In this document: positions 47,052 to 55,655 of the stretch, piece after piece | How positions within the stretch are numbered: position 1 is the first letter of the stretch | Layout of the letters: each line of letters begins with the position of its first letter | Source: Microbacterium candidum | GTDB taxonomy: Bacteria; Actinomycetota; Actinomycetes; Actinomycetales; Microbacteriaceae | Assembly (NCBI RefSeq): GCF_030315975.1 | Contig: NZ_JASXSZ010000001.1 | Coordinates: 310,001-374,000, forward strand | Reading direction: 5' to 3' | DNA length: 64,000 bases | Made by a program: the position numbers and the translations under genes | Notes under the pieces: generated by a model | The model's database searches: none | What the model was told of the DNA's origin: nothing | What the model saw: the letters and a program-made list of their open reading frames with translations, nothing else

Positions 47052-48173
47052 TCAGCCGGCGGGCGTGAGGCCGTGCGGGGTGACGTTGAGGCGCTCGCAG
47101 CCATCGGCGGTCACGACGACGATGTCCTCGATGCGCGCGCCCCACTTCCCGCCGAAGTAGATGCCGGGCTCGATGCTGAAGGCCATGCCCTCGCGGAGGG
47201 GGAGGTCGTTGCCCGGAGCGATGTAGGGCTCCTCGTGCACGGAGACGCCGATCCCGTGACCCGTGCGGTGTAGGAACGCGTCGGCGAGTCCTTCCGCGGC
47301 GAGCACATCGCGTGCGGCCGCGTCGATCTGGGATGCCGTGACGCCGGGGCGGACCGCATCCACCGCAGCCTGCTGCGCGCGCTCGAGGATGGCGATCTGC
47401 CGCGCGACCTCGGGATCGGGCGTTCCGACGACGTAGGTGCGGGTGCTGTCGGAGTTGTAGCCGGAAGGGACCGGGCCGCCGATGTCGACCACGACGATAT
47501 CGCCGTCCCCGATGACGCGATCCGAGACCTCGTGGTGCGGATCGGCGCCGTTCGGGCCCGACCCGACGATGACGAAATCGGCCCGCTCGTGGCCTTCTTC
47601 CACGATGGCCGCGGCGATATCCTCCGCCACCTCGCGTTCTGTGCGGCCGGCGCGCAGCATCCCGAGCACCCGGCGATGCACCGCATCTATGGCGGCGCCG
47701 GCGCGCCGGAGCTCTGTGATCTCCTCCGCATCCTTGATCATGCGACCCTCGCGGAGGACGGGGGTCGCGAGCTCAAGTTGCACCCCGAGTCGCTCGCCGA
47801 TGGGGACGACGTGCAGGGCCGGGAGCGCATCGGAGACGCCGACGCGGACCGGATCGCCGGGGATCGCGAACATGACCAGCAGGTGCGGGTCATCGCCGTC
47901 GACCCAGTCGATGACGCCGATGTCGAGCGGGCCCACCGCGGTGCCGCGGACCTTCGCGAGCTCCATGCGGGGGACGATGATCGTCGGATCGCCTTCCGCC
48001 GGGATGACGAGCGCCGTGAGCCGCTCGATCGTGTCGCCCTCGAGGCCGACGAGGTAGACGAGGTCGGGGCCAGGCCCCACGACCACGGCATCGAGGCCCG
48101 CCTGTCGGGTCAGGGTGCGCGCCCGATCGAGGCGCGCGGCGTAGACGTCGGGGGAGAAGGGGAGGGTGCTCAC
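47052..48173 (-). CDS. M24-family metallopeptidase (Xaa-Pro aminopeptidase-like)
   Basis: A 373-residue creatinase-type peptidase. An N-terminal creatinase domain (1-140) is followed by the pita-bread catalytic domain. The five metal ligands are visible: Asp in VVDIGG, Asp in YNSDSTRTY, His in GHGIGVSVHE, Glu in SIEPGIY and Glu in ARIEDIVVVT. It probably removes N-terminal residues preceding proline from peptides, supplying amino acids; dipeptidase activity is possible. ATGA overlap with the membrane protein gene. Confidence 0.92.
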   Translation of the reverse strand: MSTLPFSPDVYAARLDRARTLTRQAGLDAVVVGPGPDLVYLVGLEGDTIERLTALVIPAEGDPTIIVPRMELAKVRGTAVGPLDIGVIDWVDGDDPHLLVMFAIPGDPVRVGVSDALPALHVVPIGERLGVQLELATPVLREGRMIKDAEEITELRRAGAAIDAVHRRVLGMLRAGRTEREVAEDIAAAIVEEGHERADFVIVGSGPNGADPHHEVSDRVIGDGDIVVVDIGGPVPSGYNSDSTRTYVVGTPDPEVARQIAILERAQQAAVDAVRPGVTASQIDAAARDVLAAEGLADAFLHRTGHGIGVSVHEEPYIAPGNDLPLREGMAFSIEPGIYFGGKWGARIEDIVVVTADGCERLNVTPHGLTPAG

Positions 48174-49072
48174 CCGTCCACGCTATTGCCCACGTCGGCC
48201 GGACCGCCACCGGAATCGGACCCGTCGGACATCCGTGGCGGTGGCGCGTGGCGGATCGCGCTCACGGCGCCGACGACGGCGCCGAACAGGAGTGCGGGCG
48301 GTACGAGGACGAAGTAGTCCGGAATGCCGGCGGGGTCGGATGAGATGTGCGCTTCGAGGATCCACTGGAGCCCGACGAGCGTCCCGGTTCCGCTCATCGT
48401 GCCGAGTCCCAGTGCACCGCGCAGCACGGGCAGGTCATCACCGACGAAGACCACGAACGCGGTGACTCCGACCGCGCTTCCGACCGCGAAGGCGAATGCG
48501 AACCAGAAGGCGGCGTCGACCGGCGCCCAGTTGTCCGGGCCGTCCGGGCCCCAGTGGATCGGCACGATCGCGGGCAGATCATGTGCCGTGATCCGCGCGA
48601 TGACGAGGACGATCGCAGGCAACCAGGACAGCATCGCCGCCGGGATCAAGCCGCCCGAGTGCGTGATGTGCTCCGACGCGAGCTCCCGCACCGGCGGATC
48701 CGGCGAGAGCGAGTATGGATCCGGCTTCGCTGGCAGCTCGGCCGGGGCATCCCCCGCCGCGCGGGAGCCGATCACGGCACCCCACGCGACACCACCGACG
48801 AGCGCCAGCAGCACCGGCAGCACAACGATGTCTCGCATCCCGGTCATCAACGTCGCCGCCGACAGGAAGAGCGTCGCCACGAGCGCGCCGGCGATCGTTG
48901 GGGCGACGGCCGCGCGATGACCCGCCTCCCAGGCGCCTTCCGAGGCCATCAGCGCAGGGACCCGCAGCCCGACGGCGCCGTTCACCTTGATGACACCTCG
49001 CCCGCACAGCACGATCAGGAGCACGACGACATATGCGGCCACGACGAGGATGACGGCCCCCCACACGCTCAC
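48170..49072 (-). CDS. SdpI/DUF1648-type membrane protein
   Basis: A 300-residue polytopic membrane protein. The N-terminal part has the SdpI-like pattern NGAVGLRVPALMASEGAWE (about 31-49) and a later segment matches DUF1648 (IVPIHWGPDGPDNWAP, about 168-183). In Bacillus SdpI is an immunity and signalling protein for a killing toxin; most homologues have no known role. Co-translated with the downstream M24 peptidase by overlap. Confidence 0.75.
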   Translation of the reverse strand: MSVWGAVILVVAAYVVVLLIVLCGRGVIKVNGAVGLRVPALMASEGAWEAGHRAAVAPTIAGALVATLFLSAATLMTGMRDIVVLPVLLALVGGVAWGAVIGSRAAGDAPAELPAKPDPYSLSPDPPVRELASEHITHSGGLIPAAMLSWLPAIVLVIARITAHDLPAIVPIHWGPDGPDNWAPVDAAFWFAFAFAVGSAVGVTAFVVFVGDDLPVLRGALGLGTMSGTGTLVGLQWILEAHISSDPAGIPDYFVLVPPALLFGAVVGAVSAIRHAPPPRMSDGSDSGGGPADVGNSVDG

Positions 49073-49116
49073 GAAGCTATCACCGACACCCCCGCGCAGG
49101 CGGGTTCGGGTGGGGA

Positions 49117-49131
49117 TATCGTCTGAACATG
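49117..49131 (+). promoter_or_regulatory. Leaderless-type promoter of the DUF1214 gene
   Basis: TATCGT at 49117-49122, six bases, ATG at 49129; the same layout as at recF and the sigma gene. Confidence 0.5.
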
Positions 49132-49731
49132 AGCGGCTTCCTCGCCTGGGTGGCGGGCTCCGGCGTCGTCCAGGGCGTCATCATCGGCGCCACGCTCGCA
49201 TTCCTCACGACGGTGCTGCTGCTGAACGCCGTCGCCCGCGCGCAGACGACGACCGTCAACGGCTGGAGCGCGATCCGCAACGCCGGCCGGCCGGGAAACG
49301 GGATGCTGGTGCGCGCCGCGCTGCAGAAGGCTCTGCCCGCGGTGAACGTCTTCGAGGAGGCCGCCTACTGGACCGCGGAGACCGACGGCGCAGGGGGCAG
49401 GCTCCGGGGGGATCGTGCCTACCGCATCCACTTCCCGCCCGGCGGCCTCCCGCCGACCGACGCCTTCTGGTCGCTCACGGCGACCGACACCGTCGGGTAC
49501 ATGGTGAGCGGCCCGACAGGCAGGTCGAGCGTCGACGACCACTCCGGGCTCGTCGTCAACGCAGACGGGTCGGTGGACGTCCTGCTGCAGGCGTCCACGT
49601 CTGCGGATGAGGGCGGGAACTGGCTGCGGACTCCGTCCGGCAGGTTCAAGCTCATGATGCGCGCGTACCTCCCCGGCTCAGCCATCGTGCATGGCCACTA
49701 CGCGCTCCCGCCGATCGACAGGGTCTCGTGA
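49129..49731 (+). CDS. DUF1214 domain membrane-anchored protein
   Basis: A 200-residue protein with one N-terminal membrane helix (about 10-36) and a DUF1214 domain; YRIHFPPGGLPPTDAFWSLT and LLQAS...NWLRTPSGRFKLMMRAYLP are typical. DUF1214 usually forms the C-terminal half of DUF1254/DUF1214 proteins. Here the DUF1254-like part is encoded by the next gene, 1 bp downstream. Function unknown; the helix suggests the domain is outside the cell. Confidence 0.8.
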   Translation: MSGFLAWVAGSGVVQGVIIGATLAFLTTVLLLNAVARAQTTTVNGWSAIRNAGRPGNGMLVRAALQKALPAVNVFEEAAYWTAETDGAGGRLRGDRAYRIHFPPGGLPPTDAFWSLTATDTVGYMVSGPTGRSSVDDHSGLVVNADGSVDVLLQASTSADEGGNWLRTPSGRFKLMMRAYLPGSAIVHGHYALPPIDRVS

Positions 49732-49732
49732 C

Positions 49733-50389
49733 ATGAACCGTCTGATCCTCAAATACGGCACGCCCATCACGGTCGTCATCCTGTTGATCTTCGCGTGGGT
49801 CATCGCGTCCCGGCTCGCGCGCGGGGTCGAGGCGATCGCGACCCTCGCCATCGCCGCCGTCATAGTGTGGGCGCTCGGGACGGTGGCGTTCGTCCTCTTC
49901 TGGCCGCGGATCACCATCAATGGCTTCAAGCGGGCGATCGTGAAGCGCGGCTTCGGCGGCGGTCCGATCCCGGTGAACACGTTGTACGCGGAATCCGCTC
50001 GCTCATCCGCATCCACCTCTGCCGGCAGCGTGATGGCGACCGGAACCGACGACCTCCTGTACATCGGCGGCTGGATCGACGTGAAGGCGTCGCCTCTGGT
50101 GCTGCACGTCCCCGATTCGGCAGGGCGCTACTACAGCGTCCAGTTCACCGACCCGGCGACCGGCGCGAACTTCGCGTACGTCGGGACGCGGGCGACGGGG
50201 ACGGATGCCGCCGACACCCTGCTGTGCGCACCCGAGTGGCCCGGGCGCGTTCCCGACGGCATGACGCGGATCGTGATCCCGCATGGATCGGCCCTCGTCG
50301 TCGGCCGCGTGTTCGCCGCGGACGACGACGATCGCGCCGACGCGCACGCTCTCGCGCAGCAGATCCGGCTCATGGCGTACGAGACCTGA
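49733..50389 (+). CDS. DUF1254 domain membrane-anchored protein
   Basis: A 218-residue protein with two N-terminal membrane helices (about 10-27 and 33-57) and a DUF1254 domain; VNTLYAESARSSAS, IGGWIDVKASPLVLHVPDSAGRYY and the YYSVQFTD region match the family. It is the partner of the DUF1214 gene immediately upstream. The pair behaves as a split version of the usual fused protein. The ATG at 49733 lies one base after the preceding stop. Confidence 0.8.
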   Translation: MNRLILKYGTPITVVILLIFAWVIASRLARGVEAIATLAIAAVIVWALGTVAFVLFWPRITINGFKRAIVKRGFGGGPIPVNTLYAESARSSASTSAGSVMATGTDDLLYIGGWIDVKASPLVLHVPDSAGRYYSVQFTDPATGANFAYVGTRATGTDAADTLLCAPEWPGRVPDGMTRIVIPHGSALVVGRVFAADDDDRADAHALAQQIRLMAYET

Positions 50390-50393
50390 GGAC

Positions 50394-50597
50394 TCAGACG
50401 TCGATCGTCTGCCCCGCGAGGAAGTGCCACCCGAGCCACCACCACATCACGATGATCGCCATGCGTGCCGCGCGAGAGGTCATCACTCGGTCGAAGAGCG
50501 CGGTGACGGATGCCTCGGCATCCATTCGGTGCAGCCACCACGTCGTCACGACGAGCGCGAGGGCGCAGGTCACGAAGAAGCCACCGGTGATGATCAC
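50394..50597 (-). CDS. Small DUF6186-like membrane protein
   Basis: A 67-residue protein with helices at about 2-20 and 48-62 and the ending AARMAIIVMWWWLGWHFLAG. The GTG start at 50597 overlaps the stop of the upstream membrane protein (GTGA). Tryptophan-rich C-terminal helix of this type is seen in short actinobacterial proteins I associate with DUF6186. The open frame extends further 5' but that part is out of context. Function unknown. Confidence 0.65.
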   Translation of the reverse strand: MIITGGFFVTCALALVVTTWWLHRMDAEASVTALFDRVMTSRAARMAIIVMWWWLGWHFLAGQTIDV

Positions 50598-51202
50598 CGC
50601 GAACGTCCCCGCCCGGGTCCTCGCCGCAGGAGCCAGACACCGGCGGCCACCCACACCACGACGAAGATCACCTTCCCCCACAGGGCTGAGAGCGCCGGGT
50701 CGGCGAGGTCGCTGAACGCCTGAGAATCCTGATGCGATGTGAGGATCCCCGCGATGAACTCGCCCAGCTCCCACACGCACCCCGCGATCACGATCCCGGC
50801 CCACGCCCACGCGAGCCGGCGGAGCCCCACCGGCCAGCGTCCCGCCGCCGGTACGCGGGAACCGGGCCATGCGACGACGACTGCACCGAGTCCGACCAGC
50901 ACGAGTGCCACCATCATGACGGGGGAGTGCCGAGGAAGGGCGATCAGGGCGGCCCCGCACGCGACGGCCGCGACGAGAAGGACCCGAAGCGATATCGCTC
51001 GTGTCCGCGTGCGCTCGGGCACCAGGCCGACCGCATCCGTCGTGAGGACGGTGACGAGCAGGCCGTAGACCACGGCGTCGAACCACTGCCCACGGATGAC
51101 CTGGACCACGCCGATGGCGGCGAGGACGCCGATCCAGCACAGCTCCGACCAGCGCGGACGGCGACGGGCGGCTTCCGCGGCTTCCTCGTGCGAAAAGGAC
51201 AC
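50594..51202 (-). CDS. Hypothetical membrane protein
   Basis: A 202-residue protein with six hydrophobic segments, a charged N-terminus (HEEAAEAARRRPRWSE) and a basic C-terminus (RRGPGRGRSR). The start ATG at 51202 has GGAGG-like sequence upstream. Residues VWELGEFIAGILTSHQDSQ near 145-163 resemble DUF2238-type membrane proteins, a weak similarity. It is co-translated with the 67-residue gene that follows. Confidence 0.65.
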   Translation of the reverse strand: MSFSHEEAAEAARRRPRWSELCWIGVLAAIGVVQVIRGQWFDAVVYGLLVTVLTTDAVGLVPERTRTRAISLRVLLVAAVACGAALIALPRHSPVMMVALVLVGLGAVVVAWPGSRVPAAGRWPVGLRRLAWAWAGIVIAGCVWELGEFIAGILTSHQDSQAFSDLADPALSALWGKVIFVVVWVAAGVWLLRRGPGRGRSR

Positions 51203-51289
51203 CAGTGCCTCCTTGTGTGGACTCTACCGCCGCAGGCCACCCCGTGGCCCGTGCGAAGCGGCCGACTGAAGCGAGCCCTCAGTCGGACG

Positions 51290-51305
51290 TAAGGTTGACG
51301 TCATG
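51290..51305 (+). promoter_or_regulatory. Leaderless-type promoter of the NUDIX gene
   Basis: TAAGGT at 51290-51295, seven bases, ATG at 51303. No ribosome site is visible. Confidence 0.45.
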
Positions 51306-51731
51306 GACATGCGCGTGGCCGCATACGCCGTCATCGAAGACGAGGCGGGACGGGTCCTGCTCGCGCATTGGAACGAATCCGGGCGATCGGGCTGGACGAT
51401 GCCGGGCGGCGGGCTCGAGGCCGGGGAGGACCCGGAGGATGCGGCCCGCCGCGAAGTGCGCGAGGAGACCGGCTACAAGGTCCGCGTCGATGAGCTGCTC
51501 GGCATCCATTCGCAGGTCATCCCCGAGGCGCACCGCATCTCGCCGGATGCCGACGGCCCCCTGCACACGCTGCGAATCGTGTACCGGGCCTCGATCACCG
51601 GGGGCGCGCTGCGGAACGAGACCGGCGGTTCGACGGACCGCGCCGCGTGGTTCACGCTGGAGGAATCGCGGTCGCTCCATCGCGTGCGGCTCGTCGACAT
51701 CGCGCTGCGCATGTCCGGCGCCCTCGATTGA
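51303..51731 (+). CDS. NUDIX hydrolase
   Basis: A 142-residue pyrophosphohydrolase. The Nudix box runs from residue 35 (GGGLEAGEDPEDAARREV) to 57 with the REExxEE pattern complete (REVREETG). It hydrolyses a nucleoside diphosphate linked to another group; substrate not predictable. Convergent with the YbaK gene 30 bp downstream. Standard length for single-domain Nudix proteins. Confidence 0.9.
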   Translation: MDMRVAAYAVIEDEAGRVLLAHWNESGRSGWTMPGGGLEAGEDPEDAARREVREETGYKVRVDELLGIHSQVIPEAHRISPDADGPLHTLRIVYRASITGGALRNETGGSTDRAAWFTLEESRSLHRVRLVDIALRMSGALD

Positions 51732-51761
51732 GCGACAGCGTCGCAGCGACGAGCGTCGGAC

Positions 51762-52253
51762 CTACGATCCGAGGTCTTCGACGGGGAGCGAGATGTCCGC
51801 GACCGTCGCACCGTATGCCGCGATGAGGTCGTCGGCGTCGACGAAGACGCTGTAGCCGTGCGCGCCGGCGCCCATCGCGATCCGCCGGCCGACGATGTCG
51901 GTGTCGGCGTACACAGGCCAGTCGTTGGTGCTGCCGAGCGGGGTGATCGTCCCGCGCTCGTAACCCGTCGCGTCCAGCGCACGCTGCGGGTCGGGCAGCT
52001 GCAGCTTGTTGACGCCCACGACGGCGCGCAGCTTGGGCCAGGAGATGCCGCGATCGCCGGGGATCAGCGCGAACAGGAATGTGTCGTCCGCACGCTTGAC
52101 GACGAGCGTCTTCACGATGTCCGCCGGGCGCAGGCCGAGGATCGCCGCCGCCTCCGGCAGGCTGTTCGCCGCGGGACGCTCGCGGACCTCGATCTCGAGG
52201 CCTCGGGCGGATGCGGCCTCCCGCGCCCGCCCGACGGGATCGATGTCGCTCAC
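51762..52253 (-). CDS. YbaK/EbsC-type aminoacyl-tRNA deacylase
   Basis: A 163-residue protein of the YbaK/ProX editing family, which removes wrongly attached amino acids (for example Cys or Ala from tRNA-Pro). IVKTLVVK (Lys near 48), PLGSTNDWPVYAD and MGAGAHGYSV form the conserved pocket. The GTG start at 52253 overlaps the stop of the preceding gene (GTGA); an in-frame upstream ATG at 52289 is less likely because it lies inside that gene. Confidence 0.87.
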   Translation of the reverse strand: MSDIDPVGRAREAASARGLEIEVRERPAANSLPEAAAILGLRPADIVKTLVVKRADDTFLFALIPGDRGISWPKLRAVVGVNKLQLPDPQRALDATGYERGTITPLGSTNDWPVYADTDIVGRRIAMGAGAHGYSVFVDADDLIAAYGATVADISLPVEDLGS

Positions 52254-52834
52254 TCCTCGGGGGCGCGCAGCGGGTCGTCCGCGACCCACAGCTCGTCGTC
52301 GGCGCGGAGCGTCTGCCAGGCGGCATACAGCACGCCCACGGCGGCCGCGATGCCGAGGATGATCGCGATGACGCCGCCGGCGCCCATTCCCTTGCGCTCG
52401 GGCTCGACCACGACGACCTTCTTCGACAGCTTCTTGGTCGCATCCGCACCGTAGGCGGCGGCGAGGGCGGCGTACTTCTTCGCGTCCTCCACACGGACCC
52501 CACGACCTGCCGCCGCGCTCGCGCGTGCGTCATTCGCGGCATCCCACACGGTCAAAGCCGATCCGAGGGCCGCACCGGCCGCGGGAATGACACGGTTCTC
52601 ATACACGTGGCGCGAATACTGCTTGCCCTTGTCGACATACGGCGCTGCGTACTTCGCGTAATTCTCCTGCACCGCAGGCTTGACCGTCTCGCGGTTGTAA
52701 TTGCCCAGCTGACGGCCGGCTTCGCGGGCGACGGAACGCGCCTCCCCGACGAGCACCTGCTGCGATTCCCACAGCTTGTTCGCCTGGCTCTGCAGCTGGC
52801 GGAGTTCCTTCTTGCGCTTGCGGCTGAGGCTCAC
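52250..52834 (-). CDS. Hypothetical protein with C-terminal membrane helix
   Basis: A 194-residue protein. The first 140 residues are Lys/Gln/Ala-rich and mostly helical (SRKRKKELRQLQSQANKLWE), with one hydrophobic helix near 155-175. GTG at 52834 is preferred because AGGAGGG lies 8 bases upstream; the frame stays open to 52963. It is coupled to the YbaK gene. Similar proteins occur near ppiA in related genomes, as I recall; role unknown. Confidence 0.68.
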   Translation of the reverse strand: MSLSRKRKKELRQLQSQANKLWESQQVLVGEARSVAREAGRQLGNYNRETVKPAVQENYAKYAAPYVDKGKQYSRHVYENRVIPAAGAALGSALTVWDAANDARASAAAGRGVRVEDAKKYAALAAAYGADATKKLSKKVVVVEPERKGMGAGGVIAIILGIAAAVGVLYAAWQTLRADDELWVADDPLRAPEE

Positions 52835-52928
52835 GGGGTGCCCTCCTGTCAATGACTGGTGCATTTCATCTTGCCAGAGGTGCCCCGTTCGAGGAGCGCC
52901 TGTACAGAACTCTGAAAGAATATGTGCC

Positions 52929-53486
<558 letters not shown>

Positions 53487-53494
53487 ATGCACCT

Positions 53495-54349
53495 GTGACC
53501 TCGGGGGACTTCGCGCAGAACCGCGAGAACTTCTGCTATCGGCATCCCGATCGGCAGAGCTTCGTGCTGTGCCAGCGGTGCCTGCGCACGATCTGCCCCG
53601 AGTGCCAGACGCAGGCGCCGGTAGGCGTCATCTGCCCCGAATGCCTGGCCAATCAGCGCAGGGACGCCGAGGCGAGCCATCAGGCGGCGAGGAAGAGGAT
53701 GCCGCGTGTCCGCGCGGCATCCTCCGTCGTCGACACCCGACCCTTGGCCACGTACTGGCTGATCGGGATCACCGCCGCGGCCTACCTCGTGCAGCAGCTG
53801 GTGCCGACCCTCGCGAACTGGCTGCTCTTCTACGCCCCGGTCGAGCTCATCCAGCCGTGGCGCGCGATCACGATGCTGTTCGTGCACGCCAGCTGGATCC
53901 ACATCGGGCTCAACATGCTCGCGCTGTGGATGATCGGCCGTATCCTCGAGCCGCTCGTCGGGCACAGCCGCTTCGTCGTGCTCTATCTGATCAGCGGACT
54001 CGGCGGCGCCGTGGGCGTCACGCTCATCGCGCCGGGAACCCAGGTCGTCGGCGCATCGGGTGCGATCTTCGGCCTGTTCGGAGCGCTGCTCGTCATCGGG
54101 CGGCACATCGGCGCTGACGTCGCGGGCATCGCCATCGTGATCGGCATCAACCTCGTGATCGGGTTCCTGCCCGGCGCGGGGGTCGCGTGGCAGGCGCACG
54201 TGGGCGGGCTCGTCGCGGGAGCGGCCGTCGGCTTCGTCTACGCGCGGACTCGCGCGCGGAGTCAGCGCGGGGCCCAGATCGGCCTGACGATCGCGATCTC
54301 GGTCGTCCTCATCGCCCTGATGGTCGGCGGGCTGTTCATTCCCCGGTGA
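53495..54349 (+). CDS. Rhomboid intramembrane serine protease with N-terminal zinc finger
   Basis: A 284-residue protein. Residues 1-50 carry paired Cys/His motifs (CYRHPDRQSFVLCQRCLRTIC with CPEC repeats), a B-box-like zinc finger. Six membrane helices follow. The rhomboid catalytic Ser is in GASGAIFG (about 188-195) and the His in WQAHVGGLVAG (about 230-240); HASWIHIGLNM is also conserved. Such proteases cleave membrane proteins; the substrate is unknown. GTG start 8 bp after ppiA. Confidence 0.92.
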   Translation: MTSGDFAQNRENFCYRHPDRQSFVLCQRCLRTICPECQTQAPVGVICPECLANQRRDAEASHQAARKRMPRVRAASSVVDTRPLATYWLIGITAAAYLVQQLVPTLANWLLFYAPVELIQPWRAITMLFVHASWIHIGLNMLALWMIGRILEPLVGHSRFVVLYLISGLGGAVGVTLIAPGTQVVGASGAIFGLFGALLVIGRHIGADVAGIAIVIGINLVIGFLPGAGVAWQAHVGGLVAGAAVGFVYARTRARSQRGAQIGLTIAISVVLIALMVGGLFIPR

Positions 54350-54350
54350 C

Positions 54351-54359
54351 TTATCCACA
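54351..54359 (+). promoter_or_regulatory. Outlying DnaA box after the rhomboid gene
   Basis: TTATCCACA, a perfect DnaA box, begins one base after the rhomboid stop, about 27 kb from oriC. Confidence 0.55.
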
Positions 54360-54361
54360 GG

Positions 54362-54383
54362 TTCATCCCCAGGTGGGGATGAA
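54362..54383. terminator. Hairpin between the rhomboid and crgA genes
   Basis: TTCATCCCC, loop AGGT, GGGGATGAA: a perfect 9-bp stem in the 60-bp convergent spacer, likely terminating both genes. Confidence 0.75.
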
Positions 54384-54409
54384 TAACACCGGTGTAATTC
54401 GTGTGGTTC

Positions 54410-54649
54410 CTAGCGCCAGCGCGTGGTCATCAGGAAGCCGACGAAGGCGATCCCGAAGCCGATGACCAGGTTCCAGGCTTCGATGCCCGGGATGGGGTAC
54501 TGCATGCCGCTGAGGTAGAAGACGAGCACCCATGCCAGCCCGACGAGCATCAGCCCGATCATGATGGGCTTGAACCACACCGGGTTCGGCGCTGCCTCTG
54601 CGTCGTTCCGTTCGGTGAGCTGCTCGTCACCCTTGCCAGATCGTGCCAT
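54410..54649 (-). CDS. crgA: Cell division protein CrgA
   Basis: A 79-residue protein with two membrane helices (about 32-52 and 60-77). In Streptomyces and mycobacteria CrgA interacts with FtsZ, FtsQ, PBPs and helps place the septum. NPVWFKPIMIGLMLVGLAWVL and the ending GFLMTTRWR are typical. The start ATG at 54649 gives MARSGKGDEQ; the longer open frame upstream is not supported. Confidence 0.93.
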   Translation of the reverse strand: MARSGKGDEQLTERNDAEAAPNPVWFKPIMIGLMLVGLAWVLVFYLSGMQYPIPGIEAWNLVIGFGIAFVGFLMTTRWR

Positions 54650-54714
54650 GACGACCAGTTTAGGCCGAACACCGTCCCCGTTGAATCTCAGATGATTGTG
54701 GAAGAATCCCCGCT

Positions 54715-55500
54715 GTGACCGGGGCTGACGGGGGACTGCGGCGGGATGCTGCATCCCGCCGCCGCGCGCGCCCGCGCGTGAGTGTCATCGGCGTCATCGG
54801 CGAGGTGTTCATCACGGCCGGCGTCGTCGCACTGCTCTTCGTCGCGTGGCAGCTGTGGATCGGCGACCTCATCATCGGGTCGCAGAACGACGCGATCGGC
54901 AACTCCCTCTCGCAGCACTGGGCCGCCGCGGGGCCGACGAAGACGCCCACGCCGGGAGACGCACCGACCACGGGGGCGACCGATCCGGGGACGTCGAATC
55001 CGATCGGGATGGCGCAGCCTGCCGATGCACAGGTGTTCGCCGTCATGCACATTCCGCGATTCGGATCGGACTACGCCGTCCGCATGGCCGGCGGAGTCAC
55101 CCGGCCGAAGACGTTGGACCCGATCGGCATCGGGCACTACCCGGGGACGGCGATGCCGGGGGACATCGGGAACATGGCCCTGGCCGCGCACCGCACGACG
55201 TTCGGCAAGCCGTTCAACCTCATCGCGACGCTCCACGTCGGCGACGCCATCGTCATCGAGACGCAGGACGGGTGGTACACCTACCGGTTCCGTACGCTGG
55301 AGTACGTGAAGCCCGACGCGATCGGTGTGCTCGCCCCGGTGCCGCAGCAGATCGGCGTCGAGGCGAACGGTCGATACCTGACCATGACAAGCTGCAGCCC
55401 GATGTACTCCAAGGCCGAGCGCATCGTCGCCTACAGTTCGTTCGAGTCGTTCACCCCCCGCTCGGCGGGCGCACCCGCATCCCTCGCGGCGGTGAGCTGA
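54715..55500 (+). CDS. Class E sortase
   Basis: A 261-residue membrane-anchored transpeptidase with an N-terminal helix (about 22-46). Catalytic residues are seen in LAAHRTTFG (His about 161), TMTSCSPMYS (Cys about 224) and KAERIV (Arg about 232). Class E enzymes recognise LAXTG-like signals and attach proteins to the cell wall or build pili. The position between crgA and the glutamine amidotransferase matches Actinobacteria. GTG start at 54715; stop overlaps the small gene that follows. Confidence 0.92.
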   Translation: MTGADGGLRRDAASRRRARPRVSVIGVIGEVFITAGVVALLFVAWQLWIGDLIIGSQNDAIGNSLSQHWAAAGPTKTPTPGDAPTTGATDPGTSNPIGMAQPADAQVFAVMHIPRFGSDYAVRMAGGVTRPKTLDPIGIGHYPGTAMPGDIGNMALAAHRTTFGKPFNLIATLHVGDAIVIETQDGWYTYRFRTLEYVKPDAIGVLAPVPQQIGVEANGRYLTMTSCSPMYSKAERIVAYSSFESFTPRSAGAPASLAAVS

Positions 55501-55655
55501 TGTATGCCGCGCTGTGGCGGGTCCTGCCCGGACCCTGGTGGGTGCGGATCCTCATCCTGCTCGTGCTCGCGGTCGCCGTGCTCTACGGCCTGTTCATGTA
55601 CGTCTTCCCCTGGGTGTCGACGCTCATCGACCCGCAGGACGTCACCGTCTCGTGA
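55500..55655 (+). CDS. 51-residue single-helix membrane protein
   Basis: Encodes MYAALWRVLPGPWWVRIL followed by a hydrophobic helix (about 17-38) and the ending DPQDVTVS. The ATG overlaps the sortase stop (TGATG) and the stop overlaps the next GTG, so translation of all three is coupled. Short proteins of this type occur beside sortase E in related genomes; function unknown. Confidence 0.8.
   Translation: MYAALWRVLPGPWWVRILILLVLAVAVLYGLFMYVFPWVSTLIDPQDVTVS

Noticed and set aside
36503..52928. Genomic island integrated at tRNA-Ala
   Set aside because: No integrase and no second copy of the tRNA 3' end was found by eye; kept only as an observation about gene order.
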